Source: Galbibacter pacificus
Lineage (GTDB): Bacteria > Bacteroidota > Bacteroidia > Flavobacteriales > Flavobacteriaceae
Direction of reading: 5' to 3'
Assembly (NCBI RefSeq): GCF_029603165.1
Contig: NZ_JAQSVC010000001.1
Span: forward strand, 806,001 to 870,000
Length of the DNA stretch: 64,000 bases
This document shows positions 1 to 9,600 of this stretch, in pieces; the first letter of the stretch is position 1; each line of letters starts with the position of its first letter. Position numbers and translations under genes: made by a program. The notes below the pieces were generated by a model. The model did not search any database, was not told the origin of the DNA, and saw only the letters and a program-made list of their open reading frames with translations.

Positions 1-1288
1 TATCTGCTCGAAAACTAGAGTTTCTAGCATAATGATGATATTTTAAATCAATGCTTTTCAACCCGAAATCCCAAATATGGAAATTTGTAAAAATGTCGGT
101 ATAGCTTACGCCAAAACCGTATTGATTGGCGGTAAATTTTGAAAGGTCATAATCTGAAGTATAAAATTCTTCTGTAGAAAGATGGCTTTCGTAGGGCGCA
201 AAATAATCTGCCGCTGTTTGGCTGTAATATCGATAGGAAGGATATAGAGTAAATTTTTGGGAAATCTTAATGGGTACTTCCAAGCTTGCGGTATGCGATT
301 GAATTCCCCAATCATCTGTGTAGTAACGGTAATACCCCCTAAGCACAAAAATTTCATTCAGGTAATAGTTGAGACGGCCTCCCACAGCTATTTTGTTCCG
401 GGTATCGGGTAATTGCTCAATGGCATCTGCCAATTGAAAATTCTGTATAAATGAATCCTCAACATCACTAAAATACACGCGTTGAAATGGGGTGGATAAC
501 AAGCCCTGTTGGCGTACCACATCGCCTTCCAGGGACATCTGTAGTTTTTTGGATAGTATTTGTGAAAAACTAAAGCCCAGAGAGTACGAATTCCGTGATT
601 TGTTCCCAAATTCAGAGAATATGGGGTTATAGTCCTGATTCCCTGTAATGGAATAGCTTCTGAAAAGACCATTGGAAAGGCCATCCCCCCCTGCTGCAAA
701 AGGTCTTAATTCGTAGGGATATATAGGTTTCCAGGTGTCCAAATAAACGTTGGCTTTCAAGGTCAACTCGGTATTTTTTTCGTTGAACAACCGGGTATAG
801 CTTCCGCCAAAACCAAAAGAGAAATAGTCATATTCGCTGGAAAGCGAAAGATTGGCCGACCAGATTTTATTCCGATCATCTGAACTATGGCTATAGGAAG
901 CGTTCACATTGGCCCATACATCGCTTGATGAAGCTCCCGAGGAAGCTACAAAAGGATCGGCCTCGCCACTACCGTCAAACGGATTGATATTGCTGGAAGA
1001 AGCAGAGGTGTAAGCCGATACGTTCGCATCTATACTCAGAATGTCGTCCGCATTGAGCGGAATGGAAACCACAATGCTCGGCGCAATGTCGGTAAGCTTT
1101 TCTGTTCCCTTCCCGCCGCTTACGGCAGCATTTTCACCATCCTGAGAATAATAACTGGCCAATACATCTACTTCTGTATTTTCGAGTACCCTCTTTTTAT
1201 AAGTTTTTGTTGAATCTTGGGTTTGCGCGGAAAGCGCTCCACCACAGAAAACACACAATATACTGACTAAGAAAAATTTCATTTTCAT
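1..1288 (-). CDS. DUF3570 outer-membrane protein (3' end outside window)
   Basis: The reading frame is open from the ATG at 1,288 to the window edge (429 codons), starting with a signal peptide that ends near a Ser-Ala-Gln site. The rest alternates short polar turns with aromatic beta strands, as expected for an outer-membrane beta barrel, and matches my memory of the DUF3570 family. It is the last gene of a four-gene operon (thioredoxin, ApbE, DUF4266, DUF3570) that is common in Bacteroidetes and Proteobacteria. Its molecular role is unknown; the context with ApbE suggests a flavin-dependent electron-transfer or redox system at the envelope. Probably only a few residues of the C-terminus are missing. 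Confidence 0.75.
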   Translation of the reverse strand, partial: MKMKFFLVSILCVFCGGALSAQTQDSTKTYKKRVLENTEVDVLASYYSQDGENAAVSGGKGTEKLTDIAPSIVVSIPLNADDILSIDANVSAYTSASSSNINPFDGSGEADPFVASSGASSSDVWANVNASYSHSSDDRNKIWSANLSLSSEYDYFSFGFGGSYTRLFNEKNTELTLKANVYLDTWKPIYPYELRPFAAGGDGLSNGLFRSYSITGNQDYNPIFSEFGNKSRNSYSLGFSFSQILSKKLQMSLEGDVVRQQGLLSTPFQRVYFSDVEDSFIQNFQLADAIEQLPDTRNKIAVGGRLNYYLNEIFVLRGYYRYYTDDWGIQSHTASLEVPIKISQKFTLYPSYRYYSQTAADYFAPYESHLSTEEFYTSDYDLSKFTANQYGFGVSYTDIFTNFHIWDFGLKSIDLKYHHYARNSSFRAD

Positions 1289-1295
1289 CACTTTA

Positions 1296-1508
1296 TTAAT
1301 TACAACCACAACCACCTCCGGTTTTTCCGCCATTGGCTCCAGAAGCAGCTTCACGATACGAATGGAAATTGGTTTCGTAGCGATCTACTTTCTTTGTTCC
1401 CAAGACCATATCAGGATCGTTGATATATACTTTTTCATACTCCTTGACTGCGGTACAGGATGTTATTCCGCCCATAAACACTAAGAGCAATGCGGCTTTT
1501 TTTATCAT
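1296..1508 (-). CDS. DUF4266 small lipoprotein
   Basis: A 70-residue protein with a lipoprotein signal peptide (lipobox Gly-Ile-Thr-Ser-Cys, Cys18) and a Gly/Cys-rich tail ending GGGCGCN. This tail and the size are typical of DUF4266. It overlaps the apbE stop by 4 nt and lies 7 nt before the DUF3570 gene, so translation is probably coupled. The two Cys residues of the tail could bind a metal or accept a cofactor, but no function is established. Confidence 0.8.
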   Translation of the reverse strand: MIKKAALLLVFMGGITSCTAVKEYEKVYINDPDMVLGTKKVDRYETNFHSYREAASGANGGKTGGGCGCN

Positions 1509-2488
1509 TTTGAATCTATTTTAATATTGTTCGAGGTAAAAATATCTCCTTTATCATCGATTACGATACATTCTATGTCAGGCAATTGGTTAATGCGGTC
1601 TATCCCAACATCCTTTCCCATTACGAAAACGGAAGTCGCCAAAGCATCGGCCAATTCTGCTTTCGGGGCAAAAACCGTGGCACTAACGATCCCGGTAGCT
1701 GGATACCCCGTTCGCGGGTCGATGATGTGGGTATAGCGTTTTCCGTTAAAAATCACATACTTTTCATAATTACCGGAAGTAACGACCGCTTCATTATCAA
1801 TTGGCAACAATGCAAAGGCGTTATTTTTGTTCAACGGGTTGGTTATGGCAACTTTCCATTCGCTGCCATCAGGTTGTTGCCCCCAGGTATTCATATCACC
1901 GGAGGCATTGATAATACCTGCAACAACTCCTTTTTTCATCAAAAGCTCCTTTGCCTTATCTGCCGCATAACCCTTGCCGATGGCGCCAAAGCCAATCTTC
2001 ATTCCGGGAAGTTTTAGCAAAACGCTTTGATCTTTAGGGTTTAGTACAATGTTTTTATAACCTACTTTGGCAACCGAAGCTTTGATTTTTTCTTCGGAAG
2101 GCATTTTGGTCATACTCCCGTCAAACTTCCAAAGGGCATCCATCGATGCATACGAAATATCGAAAGCGCCATCTGTCAATTCTGAAATCGACTTTGCCCT
2201 TTTTATAAGCTCAAGCAATTCCGCAGAAACTTTTACCGGTTTTATTCCCGCGTTTTTATTGATTTTGGAAGTCTGTGAATTTGGATCCCAAGAAGATATT
2301 AATTTTTCGATTCGGGAAATTTCAGAAATGGCAAGGTCAATTTCTTCATTTGCTTTTGCCTCATTTTCTGATACCACCGTAATTTCGAAACGGCTGCCCA
2401 TTAATTTGAGCACGCGTTTGTGGATTTCTTGTGAATGTAAATTCACAGAAATTGTGGCGATTATTATGGTGAGAAGGAATTTTTTCAA
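1505..2488 (-). CDS. apbE: FAD:protein FMN transferase (ApbE family)
   Basis: 327 residues, close to the usual length of ApbE. ApbE transfers FMN from FAD to a Thr/Ser of a target protein outside the cytoplasm. An N-terminal signal peptide (about residues 1-19) fits that location. Family motifs are present: GAIGKGYAADKA, NASGDMNTWG, the HIIDPRTGYP segment and the late ADALATSVFV motif that contributes a Mg2+-binding Asp/Thr. The gene follows the thioredoxin gene after 1 nt and overlaps the DUF4266 gene by 4 nt. The flavinylated partner is not obvious in the window; the operon mates DUF4266 and DUF3570 are candidates for a shared pathway. Confidence 0.9.
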   Translation of the reverse strand: MKKFLLTIIIATISVNLHSQEIHKRVLKLMGSRFEITVVSENEAKANEEIDLAISEISRIEKLISSWDPNSQTSKINKNAGIKPVKVSAELLELIKRAKSISELTDGAFDISYASMDALWKFDGSMTKMPSEEKIKASVAKVGYKNIVLNPKDQSVLLKLPGMKIGFGAIGKGYAADKAKELLMKKGVVAGIINASGDMNTWGQQPDGSEWKVAITNPLNKNNAFALLPIDNEAVVTSGNYEKYVIFNGKRYTHIIDPRTGYPATGIVSATVFAPKAELADALATSVFVMGKDVGIDRINQLPDIECIVIDDKGDIFTSNNIKIDSK

Positions 2489-2489
2489 A

Positions 2490-2936
2490 TTATTTCTGAA
2501 AGGAGTTTAAGGTTTTTATGTATTCTTCAGGAGTAGTCTTTTTGTAACCGGTTTTTCCCAACACCGTTCCGCTTTTATCCAAAACAACAACGAGTGGAAA
2601 ATAACCTTCCGGATTATAGGTTTCGGCCAATTTGTTGTTTTTTTCCTGTTGTTCAGCCGCCAACTTATTTTTGCTCCGACGCGGAAAATCAGCTTTGAGC
2701 ATCACAAAATGCTCTTTAGCATAATTTTTAAAGGCATCGGTTGACCATATTTCTTTATCCAGTTTAATACAGGGCGCGCACCAATCTGAACCCTGAAAGA
2801 CCAATACAATAGGTTTGTCTTCGGTTGAAGCGATCTTCTCGGCCTTTTTGAGATCTTTTTGCCATTCCTGGGCATTGGCTACATTCAAGAAGCTCAGCGC
2901 CAAGATCAAAACCATAGCTATTTTTTTTACTGTCAT
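2490..2936 (-). CDS. Secreted thioredoxin-like protein
   Basis: 148 residues with a Sec signal peptide ending near residue 22 (ANA-QE) and a thioredoxin fold containing a redox motif Cys53-Ala-Pro-Cys56 in the context GSDWCAPC. A probable cis-Pro segment follows (GYFPLVVVLD). It is the first gene of the ApbE/DUF4266/DUF3570 operon, so it is likely a periplasmic disulfide reductase serving those proteins, for example keeping the Cys tail of DUF4266 reduced. That last role is inference. Confidence 0.85.
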   Translation of the reverse strand: MTVKKIAMVLILALSFLNVANAQEWQKDLKKAEKIASTEDKPIVLVFQGSDWCAPCIKLDKEIWSTDAFKNYAKEHFVMLKADFPRRSKNKLAAEQQEKNNKLAETYNPEGYFPLVVVLDKSGTVLGKTGYKKTTPEEYIKTLNSFQK

Positions 2937-2978
2937 AGTATTATTTTTTCTTGTATCTTTTTTGGGTTTTTAAAAAAT

Positions 2979-2986
2979 CAAATATA
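2979..2986 (-). promoter_or_regulatory. -7 promoter element of the thioredoxin-apbE operon
   Basis: Read on the minus strand this is TATATTTG, a perfect match to the Bacteroidetes -7 consensus TAnnTTTG, 43 nt before the ATG. No TTG is seen at -33. A response-regulator box (3,022-3,041) lies just upstream in this divergent region, so the promoter may be activator dependent. Confidence 0.5.
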
Positions 2987-3021
2987 TAGGTCTTAATTAA
3001 CACAGCATTGCCGAATTTTAA

Positions 3022-3041
3022 ATCTTAAGCGAATCTTAAGG
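3022..3041 (+). promoter_or_regulatory. Response-regulator operator, copy 1 (divergent region)
   Basis: Direct repeat of ATCTTAAG with an 11-bp period followed by G. The same arrangement occurs at 5,141-5,160 and 6,569-6,588. A -7-like octamer (AACATTTG, 3,073-3,080) begins 32 bp after the box end. The 11-bp spacing is typical of OmpR-family dimer sites. It probably autoregulates the two-component genes and may also act on the divergent thioredoxin operon. Confidence 0.65.
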
Positions 3042-3084
3042 AAAGTAATACCTAAATTTTCAATTTAAAACCAACATTTGTAAA

Positions 3085-3753
3085 ATGAAGATACTTCTCG
3101 TAGAAGACGAACCAGGAATCGCTGATTTCGTCCAGCAAGGTCTGGAAGAAAAGGGCTTTCGTTTAGATGTCGCGGAAGAAGGCGTCAAAGGCCTGGAGTT
3201 GGCGCTTACCGGAGAATATAAGTTACTGCTACTGGACTGGATGCTACCCGGGATCAGCGGTATTGAGATTTGCACCCGGTTCAGGGAAAAATTCAAAAAC
3301 ACACCCATAATTTTTTTGACCGCAAAGGACACGGTAGATGAGACTATTATTGGATTGCAGGCCGGGGCCAATGATTATATAAAAAAGCCGTTCCATTTCA
3401 AGGAATTATTGGAACGGGTGAGGGTACAGTTGCGTAGCGGCCCGCAGGAAGAAAATCAATTACTTTCCGTAGGAAACATTGCGCTTAATAGGGAAACCCA
3501 TCAGGTTTTTAAGAATGATCTGGAAGTACACCTCACGCAAAGGGAATTTGATCTGTTGCAGTATTTGCTTCAAAAAAAGGGGAAAGTCTGTGAACGTATC
3601 GAAATTATACAGCAAGTATGGGATATTTATTTTGACTATGACACCAGTATCATTGATGTTTATATTAATGCCCTGCGGAAAAAACTGGACTTGGGGAAGC
3701 AGGAAAACCATATCCAGACGATTCGGGGTATTGGATACATTGTAAAAGATTAA
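3085..3753 (+). CDS. OmpR-family response regulator (metal/envelope two-component system)
   Basis: 222 residues: receiver domain (about 1-115) with the acidic pair Glu7/Asp8, phospho-acceptor Asp51 and the Lys of DYIKKPF, then a winged-helix OmpR/PhoB DNA-binding domain ending with the GIGYIVKD signature. The sensor kinase gene follows 20 nt later. The direct-repeat box upstream of this gene recurs before the DUF2231 and czcA-like genes, so this regulator very probably activates them. Similar regulators are called CusR/CopR; the signal here is unknown, and the pump motif argues for a divalent cation rather than copper. Confidence 0.9.
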   Translation: MKILLVEDEPGIADFVQQGLEEKGFRLDVAEEGVKGLELALTGEYKLLLLDWMLPGISGIEICTRFREKFKNTPIIFLTAKDTVDETIIGLQAGANDYIKKPFHFKELLERVRVQLRSGPQEENQLLSVGNIALNRETHQVFKNDLEVHLTQREFDLLQYLLQKKGKVCERIEIIQQVWDIYFDYDTSIIDVYINALRKKLDLGKQENHIQTIRGIGYIVKD

Positions 3754-3773
3754 TGAAATACTGATTATTTAAA

Positions 3774-5147
3774 ATGAAGCTTAATTTCAAAAATAGGATT
3801 GCCCTTCATTATATTGTGGCGACAGGGCTGATAATAGCGGTCGTTTTTCTGGGGATTTTTTTTGTGGTGAAAAGCAGCGTTTATGCCAACTTGGATAAAG
3901 ACCTCAATTTTGAAGTACAAAAACATACCCGTGAAATCGCTATAACCAAGGACAGTATCTATTTTTTCAACAAAAAGGAACTGGAAGAACGGGAACATAC
4001 CGAGGTTCAGGTAAACCCGGTATTTGTTCAGCTTTCGGGTAAAGACGGTACACTTTTCGATAAATCCCCCAATTTAAAAGAAAACCAATTAACCACCTCC
4101 GCAGATCAGGAAGCTGGGCAACACTTCAATGCCCTTCTCGCTGATCAACCCCTTCGGCAGGTGCAACTGCCCATCGAAAAAAATGGAGATCTGAAGGGCT
4201 ATGTGGTAGCGGCAATGTCGCTAGAAGGTTCTATCAAGGTAATCAATAATCTTGGCAACACATTACTGATCATCTACCCCATAGTCCTTTTTGGGTTGTT
4301 TTTTATTTCCAGCTTTTTGGCCGGGCGCAGTATTGCCCCTATACGATCTATTATTTCGACCACAAACAACATTACCCGCAACAACCTGAACGAACGGGTC
4401 ATACTACCTCAAAAAAAAGATGAACTGCACGAATTGTCCTCTGCGATCAACGATTTGCTGAACCGAATAGAGAGGACGATTGAGCGTGAACGGCAATTTA
4501 CCTCAGATGCTTCGCACGAGTTGCGCACCCCCTTATCCTCTTTGAGTGGAACTTTGGAGGTTCTCATTCAAAAAGAGCGAAGCCAACTGGAATACGAAAA
4601 GAAAATAGGGTATAGCCTGGGCGTTATCGATACAATGACACAAACGCTAGAGCAGTTATTGACATTAGCTAGAATGGAAACCCCCTCGGAAGTATCATCT
4701 GATGATCTCGAAATCCTCCCCATCTTAATTGATGGGATCCTTTCAAAATACAAAGATAAAATCCTTGAAAAAGGGCTTCGTATTAAAACAGATTTAGATA
4801 ATTCCATCGAATATCAAGTGCCCCGGTATTATGCCAATTTGATCTTGGATAATGCGATTCAGAATGCCATAAAATACTCTGAAGAGGGAGGTAGTATTTT
4901 CATTTCAATACAAAGGAAAAATGATTCCGTTGTGTGTTCCGTCAAGGATGAAGGTATCGGTATTAAGAAAGAGGATATGGATAAAATATTCAATAGTTTT
5001 TACAGATCCGATGCTTTGGCGCATAAACATATTTCCGGGAACGGCCTCGGCCTTTCAATTGCCAAGAAATCTGCCGATGCCATAGGTGCTACCCTTTCCA
5101 TAGAAAGTGAACTTCATAGGGGAACTATCCTTCGCATTACATTTTAA
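3774..5147 (+). CDS. Sensor histidine kinase (HAMP domain)
   Basis: 457 residues. Two membrane segments (about 11-33 and 162-184) enclose a periplasmic sensor region of about 125 residues; a HAMP linker follows, then HisKA with the phosphorylated His248 (SDASHELRTPLS) and an HATPase_c domain with N box (NAIQNAIKYS), G1 (DEGIGI) and G2 (GNGLGLSIAKK). It pairs with the adjacent response regulator. The periplasmic domain has no Cys or His cluster that would show which metal is sensed. The stop codon lies inside the operator copy at 5,141-5,160. Confidence 0.92.
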   Translation: MKLNFKNRIALHYIVATGLIIAVVFLGIFFVVKSSVYANLDKDLNFEVQKHTREIAITKDSIYFFNKKELEEREHTEVQVNPVFVQLSGKDGTLFDKSPNLKENQLTTSADQEAGQHFNALLADQPLRQVQLPIEKNGDLKGYVVAAMSLEGSIKVINNLGNTLLIIYPIVLFGLFFISSFLAGRSIAPIRSIISTTNNITRNNLNERVILPQKKDELHELSSAINDLLNRIERTIERERQFTSDASHELRTPLSSLSGTLEVLIQKERSQLEYEKKIGYSLGVIDTMTQTLEQLLTLARMETPSEVSSDDLEILPILIDGILSKYKDKILEKGLRIKTDLDNSIEYQVPRYYANLILDNAIQNAIKYSEEGGSIFISIQRKNDSVVCSVKDEGIGIKKEDMDKIFNSFYRSDALAHKHISGNGLGLSIAKKSADAIGATLSIESELHRGTILRITF

Positions 5148-5160
5148 GCCAATCTTAAGG
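5141..5160 (+). promoter_or_regulatory. Response-regulator operator, copy 2
   Basis: ATTTTAAG and ATCTTAAG with an 11-bp period, followed by G; it overlaps the stop codon of the kinase gene. The octamer TACCTTTA (5,192-5,199), one base off TAnnTTTG, starts 32 bp after the box end, the same distance as in the other two copies. It is inferred to drive the DUF2231-rubrerythrin pair. Confidence 0.65.
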
Positions 5161-5223
5161 TGCTGCTGACCAAAGGTGTAGGCAATGTCAATACCTTTAC
5201 CTTGAATTTTAAAAACAAACAAA

Positions 5224-5685
5224 ATGTCAGCAGTACACCTTCACGCAATGATCATCCATTTTCCCATCGCGCTATTGATGGTCGGGTTTCTCTCTGAGAT
5301 CATTGCATTGTTTTACAATCAAATCCTTTTTAGGAAAATAGCATTTTACCTCTTACTGCTGGGTGCAGTTGGAGCGATAGCGGCCTATATCAGCGGCGGC
5401 TATGCCGCCGAAGGTATCGAGACCGGAAGGTTGGCCGAGGCGATCGAGGCCCACGAGGAAGCGGCGCTCATAACCCTTTGGCTCGCCATTATTACCGCAA
5501 TCTACCGTGCAGCCCTACTCTTTTTTAAATATGAACGTCCTTGGACCAAATGGGTGGGCATTTTATTGTTTGCCGCATTGGTAGGTTCCATAATAAATAC
5601 GGGAAATAAAGGTGGTGAGCTGGTCTATGAACACGGAGCAGGCCTTGAGCTTAAACTGCCTGAGTTTAATGAAAAAGTACAATAA
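5224..5685 (+). CDS. DUF2231 membrane protein
   Basis: 153 residues with four hydrophobic segments (about 9-29, 38-57, 80-98, 107-125). The N-terminal HLHAMIIHFPIALL pattern with conserved His residues is typical of DUF2231 and related membrane proteins, which may bind haem or metal. Function is unknown. It has its own operator and promoter and is followed 41 nt later by the rubrerythrin lipoprotein gene, so both probably belong to the metal/oxidative stress response of this two-component system. Confidence 0.75.
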   Translation: MSAVHLHAMIIHFPIALLMVGFLSEIIALFYNQILFRKIAFYLLLLGAVGAIAAYISGGYAAEGIETGRLAEAIEAHEEAALITLWLAIITAIYRAALLFFKYERPWTKWVGILLFAALVGSIINTGNKGGELVYEHGAGLELKLPEFNEKVQ

Positions 5686-5726
5686 CATTTAGGGATAGCT
5701 AAAGTTCCCTGACAAAATCTATAATT

Positions 5727-6455
5727 ATGAAAAAATCAGTTAAAATAAGCGTAATGGCAATGGCCTTCTTGGGGGTGCTATTTCAATCGTGCCAAGACCG
5801 GCCCCAAAAAATAGAACTTAGGGATACCACGAAACAAAACAAGGCCCTTCCCGAGCAACAAAACGGTGCAACCGTAACTATTGAGAACAAAAAACTCGAC
5901 CCCAATGGCAAGGCCGCCAAAGACCTACAGGACGGCTATAAGGGGGAAGGAACGGCAATAGCCAAATATCAGGCATACAGTAAAAAGGCCGAAGAAGAAG
6001 GATACCACGGCATTGCACTTCTTTTTAAAGCGGTATCAATGGCAGAGACGGTCCACGCCGGAAACCATCAGACCATTATGGAAATGGAGGGCGTTAAAGT
6101 CCCAGAAGTAAAGCCCGATTACCCCCTTAAAGGCACTAAGGAAAATCTGAAAAACGCCATCGGTGGCGAGAGTTATAAAGCCAAATCAATGTACCCGGGT
6201 TTTATAAAAGATGCAAACGCCGAGGGTAATTATATGGCTCAAATGAGCTTTACCTATGCTTATAATGTGGAAAAAAAACATAGGGATTACTATAAGGCCG
6301 CATTGGCCGATCTGGAAACTGATCATTTAAACTCCTTGGCCAAAGTATATTATATCTGCCCCGTATGCGGAAATACTTACGCAGATAAAGCACCGGAGCG
6401 GTGTGAGATCACGCTCGCAAAAGCGGATACGTTCACTAAAGTGGAAAAACTCTAA
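5727..6455 (+). CDS. Rubrerythrin-like lipoprotein
   Basis: 242 residues. A lipobox near residue 22 (LFQSC) predicts an envelope lipoprotein, which is unusual since most rubrerythrins are cytoplasmic. The ferritin-like diiron helices are recognisable: GEGTAIAKYQAYSKKAEEEG, then ETVHAGNH, later NAEGNY and EKKHRDYY. The C-terminal rubredoxin-like part has one CPVCG knuckle but only a single Cys in the second half (PERCEIT), so the FeS4 site may be incomplete. It may reduce peroxide or handle iron in the periplasm; that is inference from the family and the metal-stress neighbours. Confidence 0.8.
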   Translation: MKKSVKISVMAMAFLGVLFQSCQDRPQKIELRDTTKQNKALPEQQNGATVTIENKKLDPNGKAAKDLQDGYKGEGTAIAKYQAYSKKAEEEGYHGIALLFKAVSMAETVHAGNHQTIMEMEGVKVPEVKPDYPLKGTKENLKNAIGGESYKAKSMYPGFIKDANAEGNYMAQMSFTYAYNVEKKHRDYYKAALADLETDHLNSLAKVYYICPVCGNTYADKAPERCEITLAKADTFTKVEKL

Positions 6456-6486
6456 ATCAACTTTGGTTAGTGTTGATGGTTGAATT

Positions 6487-6526
6487 GCCAAGGTTCTAGG
6501 ATCATTCTCAGGGCTTTGGCTTTTTT
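6487..6526 (+). terminator. Terminator after the DUF2231-rubrerythrin pair
   Basis: Stem GCCAAGG (6,487-6,493) with CTTTGGC (6,514-6,520), one G-U pair, followed by six T. It isolates the pair from the czcA-like promoter downstream. Confidence 0.7.
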
Positions 6527-6568
6527 ATTGGCAGAGATGATAGATTAACTCACATTCCTCACCGTCAT

Positions 6569-6627
6569 ATCTTAAGCCAATCTTAAGGAAGCCAATGTAT
6601 TAACATATAGCAATTCATTTAGATTTG
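6569..6627 (+). promoter_or_regulatory. Operator copy 3 and promoter of the RND pump operon
   Basis: The box at 6,569-6,588 contains ATCTTAAG twice with an 11-bp period. The -7 element TAGATTTG (6,620-6,627) matches TAnnTTTG perfectly and begins 32 bp after the box end. No TTG at -33 is seen, which fits an activator-dependent promoter. Confidence 0.7.
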
Positions 6628-6648
6628 TGATCTCTAAACAACTTCGTT

Positions 6649-9600
6649 ATGCTCGATAAGATTATTAAATTCAGTATTACCCATAAACTGATCATTCTTC
6701 TGTTTACGGCCTTTATTATCGGTTTTGGGGTGTATTCCCTTTCCCAAATCCCCATTGGGGCCGTACCGGATGTGACCAACAACCAAGTTCAGGTGATAAC
6801 CACTTCGCAAAACCTTTCCACCCAGGATATGGAACAGTACATTACCTATCCTGTAGAACTGGAAATGGCCAATTTGCCCGGGGTAAAAGAAATTCGCTCG
6901 GTATCTAAATTTGGCCTGTCGGTGGTTACCATTGTATTTGAGGAAAATCTCGGCACCTACTTACCTCGACAGGTTATCGCCGAAAAAATAAAATCGGCTT
7001 CCGAAAAAATCCCCGATGGATTTGGAAAGCCCCAAATGGGGCCTATTACCACCGGTCTGGGCGAAATCTATCAATATACCTTGGATACCAGGCCCGGTTT
7101 TGAAGACCGTTATTCGGCCGAAGACCTCAGGACTATTCAGGACTGGATCGTAAAAAGACAACTTTCAGGTATTAAGGGGGTCGTAGAAATAAACGCTTGG
7201 GGCGGTTATGTAAAAGAATACGAAGTTGCCATCAACTCCAAAAAACTGAACGCGATGAACATTTCCATATCCGATGTGTTCACGGCCCTTCAGAACAACA
7301 ATAGCGTTGCCGGTGGCGGTTATATAGAAAAAGTAAATCAAGCCTATTTTATCCGTGGTCAGGGACGGGTCACTTCGCTGGACGATATTCGCAACATCGT
7401 AGTTAAAAATGACAACGGCACCCCGGTTTATATCAACAACATAGCCGAGGTGGGTTTTGGACAAGCCACACGCTTTGGTGCAATTACCGCCAACGGGAAA
7501 GGCGAAACTGTGCTTGGTCAGGTAATGATGTTGAAAGGCGCAAATTCCAATCAAGTAATCGAAGCGGTTAAGGCACGAGTAGCTAAGATTGCCGAATCCC
7601 TGCCCGAGGGTGTAGTGATAAAACCTTTCTTGGACCGTAGCGAACTCATTGGCCGTACAACTTTTACAATTGCCGAAAATTTAATCATTGGCTGTCTTAT
7701 CGTGATTTTTGTGGTTGTTCTTTTGCTGGGCAACTTCCGCTCCGGTCTGGTGGTGGCGTCGGTTATTCCGCTCTGTCTGTTGTTTGCGCTTTCCCTGATG
7801 TACATTTTCGGGATAGACGCCAATTTAATGAGCCTGGGGGCGATCGATTTTGGGATCATCATAGATGGCGCGGTAATTATTGTGGAATTTACCGCCTACC
7901 AAATCACCCAAAAACACAAGGAATACGATAATCTTGCAAAACAGGAACTCCGCCATCTAAAAGACCGGGTTACCTTCAATAGTGCTTCCCGGATGATGAA
8001 TTCAGCAATCTTCGGGCAGCTGATTATTCTTATCGTATTTATCCCGATTCTATCCTTGAGCGGCGTCGAGGGCAAGATGTTCAAGCCGATGGCACTTACC
8101 TTCAGCTTTGCGCTCATTGGGGCGATGATTCTATGTCTGACCTATGTGCCGGTAGCTTCCGCTGTATTTTTAAAATCGGAAGAACCTTCTGATAAGAATA
8201 TTTCGGTACGGCTCATCAAGTTTCTGAACCGAAAATATAAACCAGTAATTTACTGGGCACTTCGCAGAAAAAAATTTGTACTGGGGATCGCCGTGCTCTT
8301 GCTTATAATTTCAGGATTTATCTTCAGTAGGATGGGCGGGGAATTTATACCGCAGCTGGATGAAGGGGATTTTGTGATTCAACCCGTTTTAAAAACTGGT
8401 ACCTCCCTGAGCAAAACGATAGAAACCACTACCCGAATGGAAAATATTTTGATCGATAGCTTCCCAGAAGTAGAACAGGTGGTGAGCCGTATAGGCGCGG
8501 CCGAGGTACCTACCGATCCGATGTCTATGGAAGAGAGCGATGTTATTGTATCCCTAAAACCAAAAGATGAATGGGTTACCGCTGAAACAAAAGATGAACT
8601 TGCCGATGAATTTAAAAAGGCACTTTCCGTAATTCCGGGAATGGAAATAGAGTTTACCCAGCCCATAGAAATGCGCTTCAACGAACTCATTACCGGGGTA
8701 CGTGCCGATATCGCCGTAAAGATTTTTGGTGAAAATCTGGATATTCTGAATGCCAAGGCACAAAAGATAAAAAATCTCATCCAAGACGTAAATGGGGCTA
8801 CCGATATCACCGTTGAAAAAATTGTGGGCCTCCCACAGATGAACGTCAATTACAAACGTGATAAAATCGCACGGTATGGATTGAACATTGCAGATTTGAA
8901 CAAAATCGTCACAATGGGGTTTTCGGGGGCAACGATGGGCAGCGTATTTGAAGGTGAAAAACGTTTTGATATGGTGCTGCGGCTTCAAAAGGACAGTCGG
9001 CAGGATATTTCAAATTTAAAGAACCTTTATGTGGACACCCCTTCCGGTGAAAAAGTGCCGCTCAGCGAATTGGCCGACATTACCTACCAAAAAGGGGCGG
9101 CCAAAATCTCACGGGACAATACCCAGCGACGGATTGTGGTGGGTGTAAACGTAAGGGGCAGCGATTTGCAGACCGTGGTCGATAAAATCAAAAAAATCGT
9201 GGATGACAACATTAGCCTACCGCCGGGATATACCGTTACGTATGGCGGACAATTTGAAAATTTACAGAGTGCAACGGCGCGGCTCAAAATTGCGGTACCC
9301 ATAGCTTTGGTGCTTATTTTTATATTGCTATACTTCGCATTTGGGACCATACGGGAAGCATTGATGATTTTTTCGGCCATTCCGCTCGCGGCGGTGGGGG
9401 GCATACTTTTTCTCTGGATCCGTGGAATGCCCTTCAGTATCTCGGCAGGGGTGGGTTTTATCGCATTGTTCGGGATTGCCGTGCTCAACGGAATTGTTCT
9501 CATAGAACATTTTAAAGAGCTGCGCGAAGAAGGAATGAAAAATGACGATAATTTGATCGTGAGCGGTGCCCAAGATCGCTTGCGTGCCGTTTTATTGACC

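Noticed and set aside
1586-2017. 143-codon + frame opposite apbE
   Set aside because: The minus frame carries all ApbE motifs.
8379-8849. Long antisense frame inside the RND pump gene
   Set aside because: Shadow of the real coding strand; the + frame has complete RND motifs.
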